A stretch of DNA of 64,000 nt from Nocardioides renjunii. GTDB taxonomy: Bacteria; Actinomycetota; Actinomycetes; Propionibacteriales; Nocardioidaceae. The stretch is taken from contig NZ_CP141058.1 in assembly GCF_034661175.1 (NCBI RefSeq), positions 1,178,001 to 1,242,000 on the forward strand, given 5' to 3'. The position numbers and the translations under genes were made by a program. The notes under the pieces were generated by a model. That model worked only from the letters and a program-made list of their open reading frames with translations. It was not told the DNA's origin and did not search any database. Below, piece after piece: positions 16,602 to 25,131 of this stretch. How positions within the stretch are numbered: the stretch's first letter is position 1; every line of letters starts with the position of its first letter.

Positions 16602-17609
16602 ATGACCCGACCCATCACCCTGTTCACCGGCCAGTGGGCCGACCTGCCGTTCGAGGAGGTCTGCAAGCTGGCCTCGGGCTGGGGCTACGACGGCCTCGAG
16701 ATCGCCTGCTGGGGCGACCACTTCGACCCCTGGGCCGCGGTCGAGGACGACGGCTACGTCCCGGCGAAGCGCGAGATGCTGGAGAAGCACGGCCTGCAGG
16801 TGTTCGCCATCAGCAACCACCTCAAGGGCCAGGCCGTCTGTGACGACCCGATCGACGCGCGCCACCGCGACATCCTGCCCGACCGGATCTGGGGCGACGG
16901 CGACGCCGAGGGCGTGCGCCAGCGCGCCGCCGAGGAGATGAAGATGACCGCCCGGGCCGCGCGCAAGCTCGGCGTCGACGTGGTCGTCGGCTTCACCGGC
17001 TCCTCCATCTGGAAGTACGTCGCGATGTTCCCGCCGGCCTCGCAGGCCCTGGTCGACGCCGGCTACCAGGACTTCGCCGACCGCTGGAACCCGATCCTCG
17101 ACGTCTTCGACAGCGAGGGCGTGCGCTTCGCGCACGAGGTGCACCCCTCCGAGATCGCCTACGACTACTGGACGACCGTCGCCGCCATGGAGGCCATCGG
17201 GCACCGCGAGGCGTTCGGCCTCAACTGGGACCCCAGCCACTTCGTGTGGCAGGACCTCGACCCGGTCGGGTTCCTCTGGGACTTCAAGGACCGGATCTAC
17301 CACGTGGACTGCAAGGACGCGAAGAAGCAGGTCGGCAACGGCCGCAACGGGCGCATGGGCTCCCACCTGGCGTGGGCCGACCCGCGACGCGGCTGGGACT
17401 TCGTCTCGACGGGCCACGGTGACGTCCCCTGGGAGCAGTGCTTCCGGATGCTCAACACGATCGGCTACGACGGGCCCATCTCCGTGGAGTGGGAGGACGC
17501 CGGGATGGACCGCCTGGTCGGAGCGCCCGAGGCGCTCGAGTTCGTGCGCCGCCTGGCCTTCGACGCCCCCACGGCGGCCTTCGACGCGGCCTTCAGCACG
17601 CAGTCGTAG
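16602..17609 (+). CDS. Sugar phosphate isomerase/epimerase family (IolE/xylose-isomerase-like TIM barrel)
   Basis: 335 residues, ATG with AAGGAG upstream. The AP_endonuc_2 TIM-barrel motifs are present: [14 protein letters not shown], the metal-ligand stretches [12 protein letters not shown] and [12 protein letters not shown], and [10 protein letters not shown] near the end. Such enzymes isomerise, epimerise or dehydrate sugars and inositol derivatives with a divalent metal. It lies 49 bp after the oxidoreductase and completes the locus regulator, importer, dehydrogenase, isomerase. IolE itself (2-keto-myo-inositol dehydratase) is shorter, so this is a relative with unknown substrate. Confidence 0.87.
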   Translation: MTRPITLFTGQWADLPFEEVCKLASGWGYDGLEIACWGDHFDPWAAVEDDGYVPAKREMLEKHGLQVFAISNHLKGQAVCDDPIDARHRDILPDRIWGDGDAEGVRQRAAEEMKMTARAARKLGVDVVVGFTGSSIWKYVAMFPPASQALVDAGYQDFADRWNPILDVFDSEGVRFAHEVHPSEIAYDYWTTVAAMEAIGHREAFGLNWDPSHFVWQDLDPVGFLWDFKDRIYHVDCKDAKKQVGNGRNGRMGSHLAWADPRRGWDFVSTGHGDVPWEQCFRMLNTIGYDGPISVEWEDAGMDRLVGAPEALEFVRRLAFDAPTAAFDAAFSTQS

Positions 17610-17622
17610 GGCTGATCGCCCC

Positions 17623-17628
17623 TAGACT
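17623..17628 (+). promoter_or_regulatory. Leaderless -10 box TAGACT
   Basis: TAGACT, six bases before the ATG at 17635, separating the DUF1707 gene from the sugar locus 25 bp upstream. Confidence 0.55.
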
Positions 17629-17634
17629 CCGCGC

Positions 17635-18501
17635 ATGAGGGGCTTCCGGGCGAAGGACGCGGACCGCGACCGGTTCGTCGAGCTGATCGAGGCGGCGTAC
17701 GTCGACGGCCAGCTCGGCGCCGAGGACCGCGACCTGCGGGTGAGCCGGGCCCTGACGGCCGAGACGCTCGACGAGCTCCAGACGCTGACGCGCGACCTGC
17801 AGCTGCCGGAGGGCCACGTCCCTCCGGCAGCCCCGAGCCGGACGCCGGTCCGGGCGCTGTCCCGACCCTCGTCCGGCGCGCGTGGGGTGCTGGTCGGGCT
17901 GGTCGTGTTCGTCGTGCTGGTCGCGGTGGGGGTCACCGGGGTGGTGGCCCTGGCGATGTTCGCGGTGAGCGGTGGCCCGGACGCCACGACGTCGACCGTG
18001 GTCGACCCGGCACCGGCCGTGCCCGGGCGGGACCCGGCGGTCGGGCAGCCGGGGCCCCCATCGTTCGAGCTGACCCCGGCCGGGGTGCGCGGCTTCCTGC
18101 GCGACTACGAGGCGGAGTTCGACACGCTCGACGCCTTCGAGACCGGCCTCTACCCCGAGCACGCCTGGGCCTTCGTGCCGGTGCGGGGCGCGCGGCCCCG
18201 CTACGAGCGCTGGTCCTTCGACGGCGCCTGGAGCCGGCAGTCGGACGCGTCGGCCGTGCGCGACGGGAGCCCGGTCGTCGACCTCGGCGCTCTCGACGTG
18301 CGCCGCCTCTTCGCCAACATCGACACCGCCCAGAAGACGCTCGACGTGCCGCGCGGCGAGCTCACGCACGTGCTGGTCAACTCGTGGATGGAGGCGAGAC
18401 CGTCGGTCAACATCTACGTCGCCAACCGCTTCGACGAGAGCGGCTACCTCAGGACCACGCTGGCCGGCGACGTCGTCCGCGCCTACCCCTACGGCGGGTG
18501 A
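17635..18501 (+). CDS. DUF1707 membrane protein
   Basis: 288 residues. Residues about 1-55 are a DUF1707 domain (MRGFRAKDADRDRFVELIEA, VDGQLGAEDRDLRVSRAL), a short helical domain at the N-terminus of many actinobacterial membrane proteins. A single membrane segment follows at about 84-108, then an extracytoplasmic Pro-rich linker and an alpha/beta region of about 150 residues ending in VYVANRF-like strands that I do not recognise. Likely a cytoplasm-facing DUF1707 domain tethered to an outer sensor or adaptor domain. Function unknown. Confidence 0.75.
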   Translation: MRGFRAKDADRDRFVELIEAAYVDGQLGAEDRDLRVSRALTAETLDELQTLTRDLQLPEGHVPPAAPSRTPVRALSRPSSGARGVLVGLVVFVVLVAVGVTGVVALAMFAVSGGPDATTSTVVDPAPAVPGRDPAVGQPGPPSFELTPAGVRGFLRDYEAEFDTLDAFETGLYPEHAWAFVPVRGARPRYERWSFDGAWSRQSDASAVRDGSPVVDLGALDVRRLFANIDTAQKTLDVPRGELTHVLVNSWMEARPSVNIYVANRFDESGYLRTTLAGDVVRAYPYGG

Positions 18502-18545
18502 CCGATCCCACGTGACGCCAGCCGTCCGTCCGTCGCGGGTTGCGG

Positions 18546-18551
18546 CACCAT
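18546..18551 (+). promoter_or_regulatory. Possible leaderless -10 box CACCAT
   Basis: CACCAT, seven bases before the ATG at 18559. The same layout (CACCAT, seven bases, ATG) occurs on the minus strand before the MFS gene at 23043. Confidence 0.35.
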
Positions 18552-18558
18552 GTCCGCC

Positions 18559-19605
18559 ATGACCGCACACGCAGCGAAGACCGACCCCGGCCGTTTCTTC
18601 GAGGACTTCGCCGTCGGCCAGGTCATCGACCACGCCACCCCGCGCACCGTCACCGAGGGCGACCGGGCGCTCTACGGCGCGATCTACCCGACCCGCTTCG
18701 CGATCGCGTCGTCGGCGGAGTTCGCCGCGTCGGTCGGGCTCGTGCCCCACCCGGTCGAGGAGCTGGTCGGCTTCCACGTCGCCTTCGGCAAGACGGTCCC
18801 CGACGTCTCGCTCAACGCCGTCGCCAACCTCGGCTACGCCGAGTGCCGCTTCCACGCCCCGGTCGTGCCGGGCGACACGCTGCGGACGCGCTCGGAGGTC
18901 ATCGGCCTCAAGCAGAACTCGAACGGGAGGACGGGCGTCGTGTGGGTGCGGTCCACGGCGACCAACCAGCGCGGCGAGGTCGTCGTCGACTGGGCCCGCT
19001 GGGTGATGGTGCACAAGCGGTCGGCCGACGCGCCGGCGCCGGAGACCGTCGTGCCCGCCCTCGCGGACGTCGTCCGTCCCGAGGACCTCGTCGTCCCGGC
19101 GGGCCTCGACCTGACGTCGTACGACGTCGCTGCCGCCGGCGGCGCGCACCTGTTCGACGACTACGAGGTGGGGGAGCGGATCGACCACGTCGACGGCGTG
19201 AGCCTCACCGACGCCGAGCACATGATGGCCACCCGGCTGTGGCAGAACACCGCGAAGGTCCACTTCAGCACCGACGCCCGCCCCGACGGCCGGCGGCTGG
19301 TCTACGGCGGGCACGTCATCTCCCTCGCGCGCGCCCTGTCGTTCAACGGCCTCGCCAACGCCCAGCTCGTCGCCGCGATCAACGCCGGCGCGCACGTCGC
19401 GCCAGCCTTCGCCGGCGACACGGTCTACGCCTGGTCCGAGGTCCTCGAGAAGGCACCCGTCGACGCTCCCGGCGTGGGTGCGCTGCGGCTCCGCCTCGTG
19501 GCCACCCGGGGCCGCGACGAGTCGATGACCCTGCGCGGCGAGGACGGCAGGCACGCCGACGGCGTCCTGCTCGACCTGGACTACTGGGCGTTCATCCCGC
19601 GCTGA
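18559..19605 (+). CDS. MaoC-like double hot-dog dehydratase
   Basis: 348 residues. Two hot-dog halves can be traced: FFEDFAVGQVIDH ... ALYGAIYPTRFAIASS and LFDDYEVGERIDHVDG ... MATRLWQNTAKVHF. The Asp/His pair of the R-hydratase motif occurs in forms like those of mesaconyl-CoA and methylmalyl-CoA dehydratases rather than the plain MaoC form. It probably adds or removes water from an enoyl- or hydroxyacyl-CoA. The first ATG at 18550 lies three codons upstream; the second is chosen because a -10-like CACCAT ends where a leaderless start would need it. It converges with the sulfotransferase at 19613. Confidence 0.8.
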   Translation: MTAHAAKTDPGRFFEDFAVGQVIDHATPRTVTEGDRALYGAIYPTRFAIASSAEFAASVGLVPHPVEELVGFHVAFGKTVPDVSLNAVANLGYAECRFHAPVVPGDTLRTRSEVIGLKQNSNGRTGVVWVRSTATNQRGEVVVDWARWVMVHKRSADAPAPETVVPALADVVRPEDLVVPAGLDLTSYDVAAAGGAHLFDDYEVGERIDHVDGVSLTDAEHMMATRLWQNTAKVHFSTDARPDGRRLVYGGHVISLARALSFNGLANAQLVAAINAGAHVAPAFAGDTVYAWSEVLEKAPVDAPGVGALRLRLVATRGRDESMTLRGEDGRHADGVLLDLDYWAFIPR

Positions 19606-19612
19606 CCCTCGA

Positions 19613-20707
19613 TCAGCTGCGCGAGGGCTCCGGGTCGGGCACGGTGCGGGCCAGCAGCTCGGCGGCGATGAGCTCGAGCGCGTCGTCGAGCGCCTCGGGC
19701 GGAGCCACGCCCAGCCGGTCGAGGACCACGGTCGCGGCGTCGAGCAGCTCGGCGTCGTCGGCCTCCTCGGGCGTGCGCCCCGCGAGCGGGGCGGCGGGCA
19801 GGAGGTCGTCCAGGTCGCCGACGACGTCGTAGGACCGCTCGCCGAGCGTGGCGACCATGGCCTCCGCGCGCTCGCGCACCCACTCGTGGTGCTTCGCGGG
19901 GAGGACGAAGGGCTCCGCGGGTGCGCTGCCAGCGAGCACGTCGCGGGTGAAGGCGCCCTTGCGGTAGCGCGTCACGTCGAGCGAGCGGCGCTCGCGCGGG
20001 AAGCGGTCGTTGACCCGCCGCAGCAGCTCGGCCTCGACGATGCCGATCGAGTCGTTGGGGAGGCGCGGGACGGTGTCGAGGCCGGTGACCTCCACGCCGA
20101 GCACCGTGCCGGCGCGACGCCACAGCTCGTCGCGGGGCGCGCCGGACGGGGGGACCGTGACCAGGTGGACGCGCTCGTCGGGCAGGCCCACGGTCCAGCG
20201 GTCGAGGATGGCCGGGACGTCCTGGTAGCGCCAGAACTTCTGCTCGCCGTCGCCGCGACGGGCGGAGCCGAGGAACCTGCCGAAGGGCTGGCGCGCCCCC
20301 TGCTTGACGCGCTGCTGCCAGGCCGACGGGAGCACCCGGCCGAGGTCGCGCACGGTCAGCACGAGGTGCACCTCGTCGGCGACGGCGGCGAGCCGGTCGA
20401 GCGCGCCGGCAGCGGCCTCGGGAGGGGAGTCGGAGAAGTGCTCGTGGCTGATCAGCACGTCGTCGCTCCACTCACCGGACCGCTCGAGGAGCCGGTCCCA
20501 GGTCCGCAGCTGCTCCTCGTCGAGGCGGCTGACGAGCGCGTCCATGCCCTTGACGACGGCGGCCGCGACGAAGTGGTCGCGCATCACCGCGCCCGGGAGG
20601 AGCAGCCCGCGGTGCCGCAGCGTCTCGCGGTGCTGCCACCACAGGTCGTGCAGGTAGGTGGTCCCGGACTTCGCGGTGCCGACGTGGAGGAACGCACGGC
20701 GGGCCAT
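19613..20707 (-). CDS. Sulfotransferase-like protein
   Basis: 364 residues, paralogous to the protein at 5550. FLHVGTAKSGTTYLHDLWWQ (residues 6-25) carries the PAPS 5'-phosphate loop, and VLTVRDLGRVLPSAWQQ the second conserved element; both match the first copy position by position (RVFLHIGLPKTGTTYLQ and VVTARDAASVVSAGWQ). The C-terminal region (ELLDAATVVLDRLGVAPPEAL) differs. Its acceptor is unknown; a methyltransferase gene diverges from it across 35 bp, so both may modify the same molecule. The start ATG has TAGGGT seven bases upstream. Confidence 0.8.
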   Translation of the reverse strand: MARRAFLHVGTAKSGTTYLHDLWWQHRETLRHRGLLLPGAVMRDHFVAAAVVKGMDALVSRLDEEQLRTWDRLLERSGEWSDDVLISHEHFSDSPPEAAAGALDRLAAVADEVHLVLTVRDLGRVLPSAWQQRVKQGARQPFGRFLGSARRGDGEQKFWRYQDVPAILDRWTVGLPDERVHLVTVPPSGAPRDELWRRAGTVLGVEVTGLDTVPRLPNDSIGIVEAELLRRVNDRFPRERRSLDVTRYRKGAFTRDVLAGSAPAEPFVLPAKHHEWVRERAEAMVATLGERSYDVVGDLDDLLPAAPLAGRTPEEADDAELLDAATVVLDRLGVAPPEALDDALELIAAELLARTVPDPEPSRS

Positions 20708-20714
20708 GCCGGTG

Positions 20715-20720
20715 ACCCTA
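20715..20720 (-). promoter_or_regulatory. Leaderless -10 box TAGGGT (minus strand)
   Basis: TAGGGT on the minus strand, seven bases before the ATG at 20707. Only ten bases separate it from the plus-strand -10 box of the divergent methyltransferase, so the two promoters are back to back and probably compete. Confidence 0.55.
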
Positions 20721-20730
20721 CTGGGTGCGG

Positions 20731-20736
20731 CAGACT
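20731..20736 (+). promoter_or_regulatory. Leaderless -10 box CAGACT
   Basis: CAGACT, six bases before the GTG at 20743. Confidence 0.5.
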
Positions 20737-20742
20737 CGCCCC

Positions 20743-21564
20743 GTGGCCTGGGATCGCGACTTCTTCTACGACACCTACCCCCGGGCGGAGGCCGCGTTCG
20801 GGGAGCGCCTCGACGAGAGCCTGGACCCGCGCGGGCCGTCGGTGCTGCTGCAGATGGTGCGCGAGCTGGACCTGCAGCCGGACAGCCGGGCGGTCGACGT
20901 CGGCTGCGGCGAGGGCGGTCACGCGTTCCGCCTCGCCACCCACTTCGGCTTCCGGGTGCTGGGCATCGACCCCGTCCAGCGCCACCTCGACCTGGCCCGC
21001 GAGGCCCGCCGCGACGAGGTGCCCGACATCGCGGCGCGCGTCTCCTTCGAGCGCGGGTCGGCGACGCGGATCCCCGTGCCGGACTCCTCCCAGGACCTGG
21101 TGTGGTGCCGCGACGTGATGGTCCACGTCGACGACCCCGCCGAGGCGTACGACGAGTTCGCCCGGGTGCTGCGCCCCGGTGGCCACGTCGTCGGCTACCA
21201 GGCGGTCGCCACCGACCTGCTCGCCCCCGAGGAGGCCGACTGGCTCTTCGAGGTGATGGGGGTGGTGCCCGGCTCGGCGGACTGGCGCGTGCTCGACGCG
21301 GCGATCGCCGGCTCGGGGCTCGAGGTCGTGGACACGATCGACCTGGCCGGCGAGTGGGGGGAGTGGTCGCAGGAGCAGGACGGCCGCGCCGCGCGGGCGC
21401 TGCTGCACCTGGCTCGGCTGCTCCGCGCGCCCGACCGCTACCGCGCCGAGTTCGGCGACGCGGCGTACGACGTGATGCTCGGCGACTGCCGGTGGCACGT
21501 CTACCGGATGATGGTTAAGCTCGCCGGCCGCATCGACGTGCTGCGGGCGCCCGATCGCCGATGA
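20743..21564 (+). CDS. Class I SAM-dependent methyltransferase
   Basis: 273 residues. AVDVGCGEGGHAFRLA is the glycine-rich SAM loop, VLGIDP the acidic end of strand 2, and VWCRDVMVHVDDPAEAYDEFARVLRPGGHVV the post-motif region of UbiE/Methyltransf_11 enzymes. The GTG at 20743 is favoured over the ATG at 20725 because of the -10 box six bases upstream. Substrate unknown. Divergent from a sulfotransferase and followed, after 95 bp, by a small DUF5302 gene. Confidence 0.86.
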   Translation: MAWDRDFFYDTYPRAEAAFGERLDESLDPRGPSVLLQMVRELDLQPDSRAVDVGCGEGGHAFRLATHFGFRVLGIDPVQRHLDLAREARRDEVPDIAARVSFERGSATRIPVPDSSQDLVWCRDVMVHVDDPAEAYDEFARVLRPGGHVVGYQAVATDLLAPEEADWLFEVMGVVPGSADWRVLDAAIAGSGLEVVDTIDLAGEWGEWSQEQDGRAARALLHLARLLRAPDRYRAEFGDAAYDVMLGDCRWHVYRMMVKLAGRIDVLRAPDRR

Positions 21565-21659
21565 GGTCGGCTTAACCGCTCGACCGGGGTCGACGTCTTT
21601 GGCAGGGTGGCAGTCCGCACCACGAGGCCGCACGCGACCCCTTTGATCCAGGAGGACCC

Positions 21660-21845
21660 ATGCCTGACCAGGACCCCAACGCAGACATCAAGGCGAAGAT
21701 GCGGGAGGCCCTCGATCGCAAGAAGGGGCACCACCACCCCGACGACAGCGCCGGCTCGCGCGAGAAGGCGCACGGCTCGGAGGTCAGCGACAAGAACGTC
21801 GCGAAGCCGATGCACCGCCGCAAGGCCGGGGGCGGCGGGGTCTGA
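21660..21845 (+). CDS. DUF5302 small basic protein
   Basis: 61 residues with a near-perfect ribosome site, AGGAGG at 21650-21655. The sequence is highly charged and probably unfolded: KAKMREALDRKKGHHHP, a Ser/Glu-rich middle, and a C-terminus MHRRKAGGGGV. That tail and the HGSEVSDKN block are the marks of DUF5302, a short family widespread in actinobacteria with no known function. The tail resembles those of small basic nucleic-acid-binding proteins, but that is only a guess. It converges with the MFS gene. Confidence 0.82.
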   Translation: MPDQDPNADIKAKMREALDRKKGHHHPDDSAGSREKAHGSEVSDKNVAKPMHRRKAGGGGV

Positions 21846-21858
21846 GACCCGCTCCGAC

Positions 21859-23043
21859 CTAGGACCGCGACGCGCCGGCGGACGACCCCGCGGGGTTCTC
21901 GTCCGCCGGCGCGAACGCCCTCGCCAGCCAGAACAGGGCCACGACCATGACCAGCGGCACCGCGAACCCCACCCGCAGGGAGCCGGCGCCGACCGCGCCC
22001 GTCATCACCGCCCCGAGCAGCGCCCCGGCGTAGTTGAACTGGTTGAACCGCGCCACGACGGCGTCCACCCGGGCCTGCCGGGTCGCCGGGTCCGCGTCGC
22101 GCCCGGCTAGCGCGGCGGCCGCGGAGAAGCTCAGCGGCGCCACGACCGCGACGCCGCAGCCGAGCAGCGTGAATCCGACGACGGCCACCGGCCACGACGG
22201 GGCGGCGACGACCACGACGAGGGCGACGAACGCGATGGCGGCGCCCGCGCGCAGCAGCCGCACGGCGCCGACCTCCTCGGTGAGCCGGTCGCCGACCAGC
22301 CGCACCAGGCCGCTCGCGACCAGGTAGGGCAGCGTGGCGAGCGCGACGAGGTCCTCGGGTGCGCCGAACTCGTCGTCCAGGTAGACCGGTCCCCACGTGG
22401 CGGCGGCCGTGTCGACGGTGTAGAACGCCACCAGCGCCAACCCGACCATCACGATCGCCCGCCAGGGGACGTCGGTCTGGGTCGACGTGGCCGCCTCGCC
22501 GTGGTCCCGGGCGAGGTAGGGGGCAGCGGAGGCCAGGACGGGCAGCGCCGCCAGCAGCGCGACGGCCGACCACGGCACGTCGCCCGTGCCGAGGGTGATC
22601 AGCGCACCGATGACCCCGCCGAGGGTCCAGGCGCCGTGGCAGGACGGCAGCACCACCCGGCCGAGCCGGTGCTCGAGCGCCACGGCCTGCATGTTGCCGG
22701 TGGCGTCCACCAGGCCCAGCCCGACGCCGTACGTCGCCAGCCCTAGCACGAAGACGACGGTCGAGGGGGCGAGCACGGCCACCGCGACGCCCGCGGCGAG
22801 GGCGAGCAGACCGGCGCGCAGCACGGTCGCGCTGTCGAGGCGCGGGGCCAGCCGCTCGGCCACCAGCGAGCCGACCCCCGCCAGGAGCACCATCATCAGC
22901 AGCACCCCGGACAGGGCCAGCTCGCCGAGGTCCCACCGGTCCTGGATGCGCGGCAGCCGGGTGGTGAGGCTGATGAAGACCAGGCCCTGCACCAGGAACG
23001 CCGCGGAGATCGCCAGGCGGGCCCGCCGCAGGTCTGCAGTCAT
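21859..23043 (-). CDS. MFS transporter
   Basis: 394 residues with about twelve hydrophobic segments and the usual MFS loop features (LTTRLPRIQDRWDL between helices 1 and 2; NMQAVALEHRLGR after helix 4; FNQFNYAGALLGAVMTG near helix 10). The overall pattern is that of the YbjJ/YdeD-like MFS group proposed to export small hydrophilic compounds. The ATG at 23043 is preferred over that at 23052 because CACCAT lies seven bases upstream in the leaderless arrangement. Substrate unknown. Confidence 0.87.
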   Translation of the reverse strand: MTADLRRARLAISAAFLVQGLVFISLTTRLPRIQDRWDLGELALSGVLLMMVLLAGVGSLVAERLAPRLDSATVLRAGLLALAAGVAVAVLAPSTVVFVLGLATYGVGLGLVDATGNMQAVALEHRLGRVVLPSCHGAWTLGGVIGALITLGTGDVPWSAVALLAALPVLASAAPYLARDHGEAATSTQTDVPWRAIVMVGLALVAFYTVDTAAATWGPVYLDDEFGAPEDLVALATLPYLVASGLVRLVGDRLTEEVGAVRLLRAGAAIAFVALVVVVAAPSWPVAVVGFTLLGCGVAVVAPLSFSAAAALAGRDADPATRQARVDAVVARFNQFNYAGALLGAVMTGAVGAGSLRVGFAVPLVMVVALFWLARAFAPADENPAGSSAGASRS

Positions 23044-23050
23044 GGCGAGC

Positions 23051-23056
23051 ATGGTG
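23051..23056 (-). promoter_or_regulatory. Possible leaderless -10 box CACCAT (minus strand)
   Basis: CACCAT on the minus strand, seven bases before the ATG at 23043, 23 bp from the plus-strand box of the divergent phosphatase gene. Confidence 0.35.
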
Positions 23057-23079
23057 GCAGGCCGACCTCCCGCGCGTGG

Positions 23080-23085
23080 CAGACT
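23080..23085 (+). promoter_or_regulatory. Leaderless -10 box CAGACT
   Basis: CAGACT, six bases before the ATG at 23092; identical in sequence and spacing to the box before the methyltransferase at 20743. Confidence 0.5.
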
Positions 23086-23091
23086 CGCGGC

Positions 23092-23661
23092 ATGTCGTCA
23101 GCCGAGGGAGCCGAGCTCTGGGTCGTCCGCCACGGCGAGACCGAGTGGAGCCGCGACGGCAGGCACACCTCGACCACCGACCTGCCGCTCACCGACGTGG
23201 GGGAGCAGGCCGCCGTCTCGCTGGCGACCCGGCTGGCCGAGGTGGAGTTCGACCTCGTCCTGACGAGCCCGCGCCGGCGCGCCCGTCGTACGGCCGAGCT
23301 GGCCGGCTTCCCCGAGGCGCAGGTCGACGAGGACCTCGTCGAGTGGGGCTACGGCGACTACGAGGGCGTCACGACCGCGGAGATCCGCGAGACGGTGCCG
23401 GGCTGGACGGTGTGGACGCACCCGAGCCCGGGCGGCGAGAGCGCCGACGAGGTGTCCGCCCGCCTCGACCGCGTCGTGGAGCGGACCCGGCGGCACGGGC
23501 GCAGCCTGGTCTTCGCCCACGGCCACTCGCTGCGGGTGCTGACCGCGCGCTGGCTCGAGCAGCCGGCCGACGAGGGGCGCTTCTTCAAGCTCGACACCTC
23601 CACCATCTCGGTCCTCGGGTTCGAGCGCGAGCACCCGGCGCTGCTGAAGTGGAACAGCTGA
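23092..23661 (+). CDS. Histidine phosphatase (phosphoglycerate-mutase-like) protein
   Basis: 189 residues. WVVRHGETEWSRDGRHTSTT holds the RHG motif with catalytic His14; LTSPRRRARRTAELA gives the second Arg, and FAHGHSLRVLTARWL the second catalytic His; EWGYGDYEG is also typical. Members remove phosphate from small metabolites or sugar phosphates rather than act as mutases. In mycobacteria a homologue (Rv3214) sits in the same gene neighbourhood, a few genes from a ParA-like gene and rhlE (from memory). It is followed immediately by a PHP phosphoesterase. Confidence 0.88.
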   Translation: MSSAEGAELWVVRHGETEWSRDGRHTSTTDLPLTDVGEQAAVSLATRLAEVEFDLVLTSPRRRARRTAELAGFPEAQVDEDLVEWGYGDYEGVTTAEIRETVPGWTVWTHPSPGGESADEVSARLDRVVERTRRHGRSLVFAHGHSLRVLTARWLEQPADEGRFFKLDTSTISVLGFEREHPALLKWNS

Positions 23662-23663
23662 CC

Positions 23664-24503
23664 GTGCGGATCGACCTCCACACGCACTCCCGGGCCAGCG
23701 ACGGCACCGACACCCCCGGCGACCTCGTCCGGGAGGCGAGGGCCGCCGGGCTCGACGTCGTCGCGCTCACCGACCACGACGCGATGTCGGGCTGGGCGGA
23801 GGCGCAGCAGGCCGCCGACGAGGTCGGCATCACGCTGGTGCCCGGTCTCGAGGTCAGCACCGCCTACCACCACCGCGGCGTGCACCTGCTCGGCTACCTC
23901 CCCGACCCGGCCCATCCGCCGCTCGTCGCCGCGCTCGACCGGATCCTGGCCGGGCGCACGGCGCGGACGCCGGCCATCGTCGACGCGCTGCGCCGGCACG
24001 GGATCGGCATCACCGAGGAGGACGTACGCCGCGAGGCGGGCGGGTCCGTGGCGGCCGGCCGGCCGCACGTGGCCGACGCCCTCGTGCGGCTCGGCGTCGC
24101 GACCGACCGCACGCAGGCCTTCGACGAGTTCCTCAACCCGGGCCGGCCCGGCTACGCCAACCGCTACGCCGCGCCGCTGGAGGAGATGGTGCCGATCATC
24201 ACCGCCGCGGGCGGAGTGACGGTGATCGCCCACCCGTGGGGGAGGAGCGGGCGCTCCGTCCTCGACGTTGATGACTTCGCCCTCCTCAAGGACCTCGGGC
24301 TCGCCGGGATCGAGGTGGACCACCAGGACCACGACGCCGCCACGCGCGCCGAGCTGCGCGGCATCGCGCGCGACCTCGACCTCGTCGTCACCGGCAGCAG
24401 CGACCACCACGGGCTCGGCAAGGTCGACCACGACCTCGGGGTCAACACGACCGACCCGGAGCAGTACGAGCGGCTGATGTCCCTGGTCGCCTCCCGCACG
24501 TGA
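23664..24503 (+). CDS. PHP-domain phosphoesterase
   Basis: 279 residues from a GTG two bases after the preceding stop; a GTG at 23649 would also fit. The metal-binding PHP motifs are all present: RIDLHTHS, LTDHDAMSG, VPGLEVS, VIAHPWG and GSSDHHG. Relatives of this length hydrolyse AMP, 3',5'-bisphosphonucleotides or short RNA (TrpH/YciV group). 3'-phosphoadenosine 5'-phosphate, the by-product of sulfotransferases, is a known substrate class of such enzymes; two sulfotransferases are encoded in the window, but the link is speculative. The next gene overlaps its stop. Confidence 0.87.
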   Translation: MRIDLHTHSRASDGTDTPGDLVREARAAGLDVVALTDHDAMSGWAEAQQAADEVGITLVPGLEVSTAYHHRGVHLLGYLPDPAHPPLVAALDRILAGRTARTPAIVDALRRHGIGITEEDVRREAGGSVAAGRPHVADALVRLGVATDRTQAFDEFLNPGRPGYANRYAAPLEEMVPIITAAGGVTVIAHPWGRSGRSVLDVDDFALLKDLGLAGIEVDHQDHDAATRAELRGIARDLDLVVTGSSDHHGLGKVDHDLGVNTTDPEQYERLMSLVASRT

Positions 24504-25036
24504 ACGGCCCCCTGCCCGACCGGGTCCTCGTCTACGGCGTCACCGGCAGCGGCAAGAGCACGGCCGCCCTCGCCATCGGTGCGCGGACCGGGCTGCCGGC
24601 CACCCTCGTCGACGAGCTGACCTGGCTGCCCGGCTGGGTGCCGGTCGAGGAGGCGGTGCAGCGGGAGCTGATCGGCGCGATCGTCTCCGAGGACCGGTGG
24701 GTGCTCGACTCGGCGTACGGCGCCTGGCTCGACCTCGTCCTGCCGCACGCCCAGCTCGTCGTCGGCCTCGACTACCCCCGGTGGCTGTCCTTCGCCCGGC
24801 TGGTGCGCCGCACCGTCTCGGGCGCGGTCACCAAGGAGCTGCGCTGCAACGGCAACGTGGAGAGCTGGCGCAACATGGTCAGCAGCGACTCCATCCTCCT
24901 CTGGCACTTCCGGTCCTTCGCCCGCAAACGGGCCCGCATGCGCGCGTGGGCCGCGGACCCGAAGGGTCCGGAGGTGCTGCTGTTCTCGCACCCGCGCGAG
25001 CTGGCGGCGTGGATGGAGGGGCTGGGCCCGGGCTGA
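24500..25036 (+). CDS. P-loop adenylate-kinase-like protein
   Basis: 178 residues; its GTG overlaps the PHP gene by four bases. VLVYGVTGSGKSTAALAIGAR is a Walker A loop; LVVGLDYPRW and the Arg-rich stretch around FARLVRRTV resemble the FlaR/topology-modulation group of small nucleoside-kinase-like proteins, as does the end VLLFSHPRELAAWME. It presumably phosphorylates or senses a nucleotide-like molecule; no substrate is known for the group. A very strong inverted repeat follows the stop. Confidence 0.78.
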   Translation: MNGPLPDRVLVYGVTGSGKSTAALAIGARTGLPATLVDELTWLPGWVPVEEAVQRELIGAIVSEDRWVLDSAYGAWLDLVLPHAQLVVGLDYPRWLSFARLVRRTVSGAVTKELRCNGNVESWRNMVSSDSILLWHFRSFARKRARMRAWAADPKGPEVLLFSHPRELAAWMEGLGPG

Positions 25037-25049
25037 GGCGTCGCGCCCG

Positions 25050-25095
25050 GACGTCATGCGGACGGGGCAGGCCGTTGCCCCGTGCGCATGACGTC
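25050..25095. terminator. 46-bp near-perfect inverted repeat between convergent genes
   Basis: Two 20-base arms (25050-25069 and 25076-25095) pair with a single mismatch around the loop GGCCGT. Each arm begins or ends with GACGTCATGCG and contains ACGGGGCA. It starts 13 bp after one stop and ends 36 bp before the stop of the convergent MOSC gene, so it most simply acts as a bidirectional terminator. It is longer and more regular than any other hairpin here and might also be a dispersed genomic repeat. Confidence 0.75.
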
Positions 25096-25131
25096 AGGTG
25101 GGCTGCCACACGTCCGCCACGGCACGACGGG

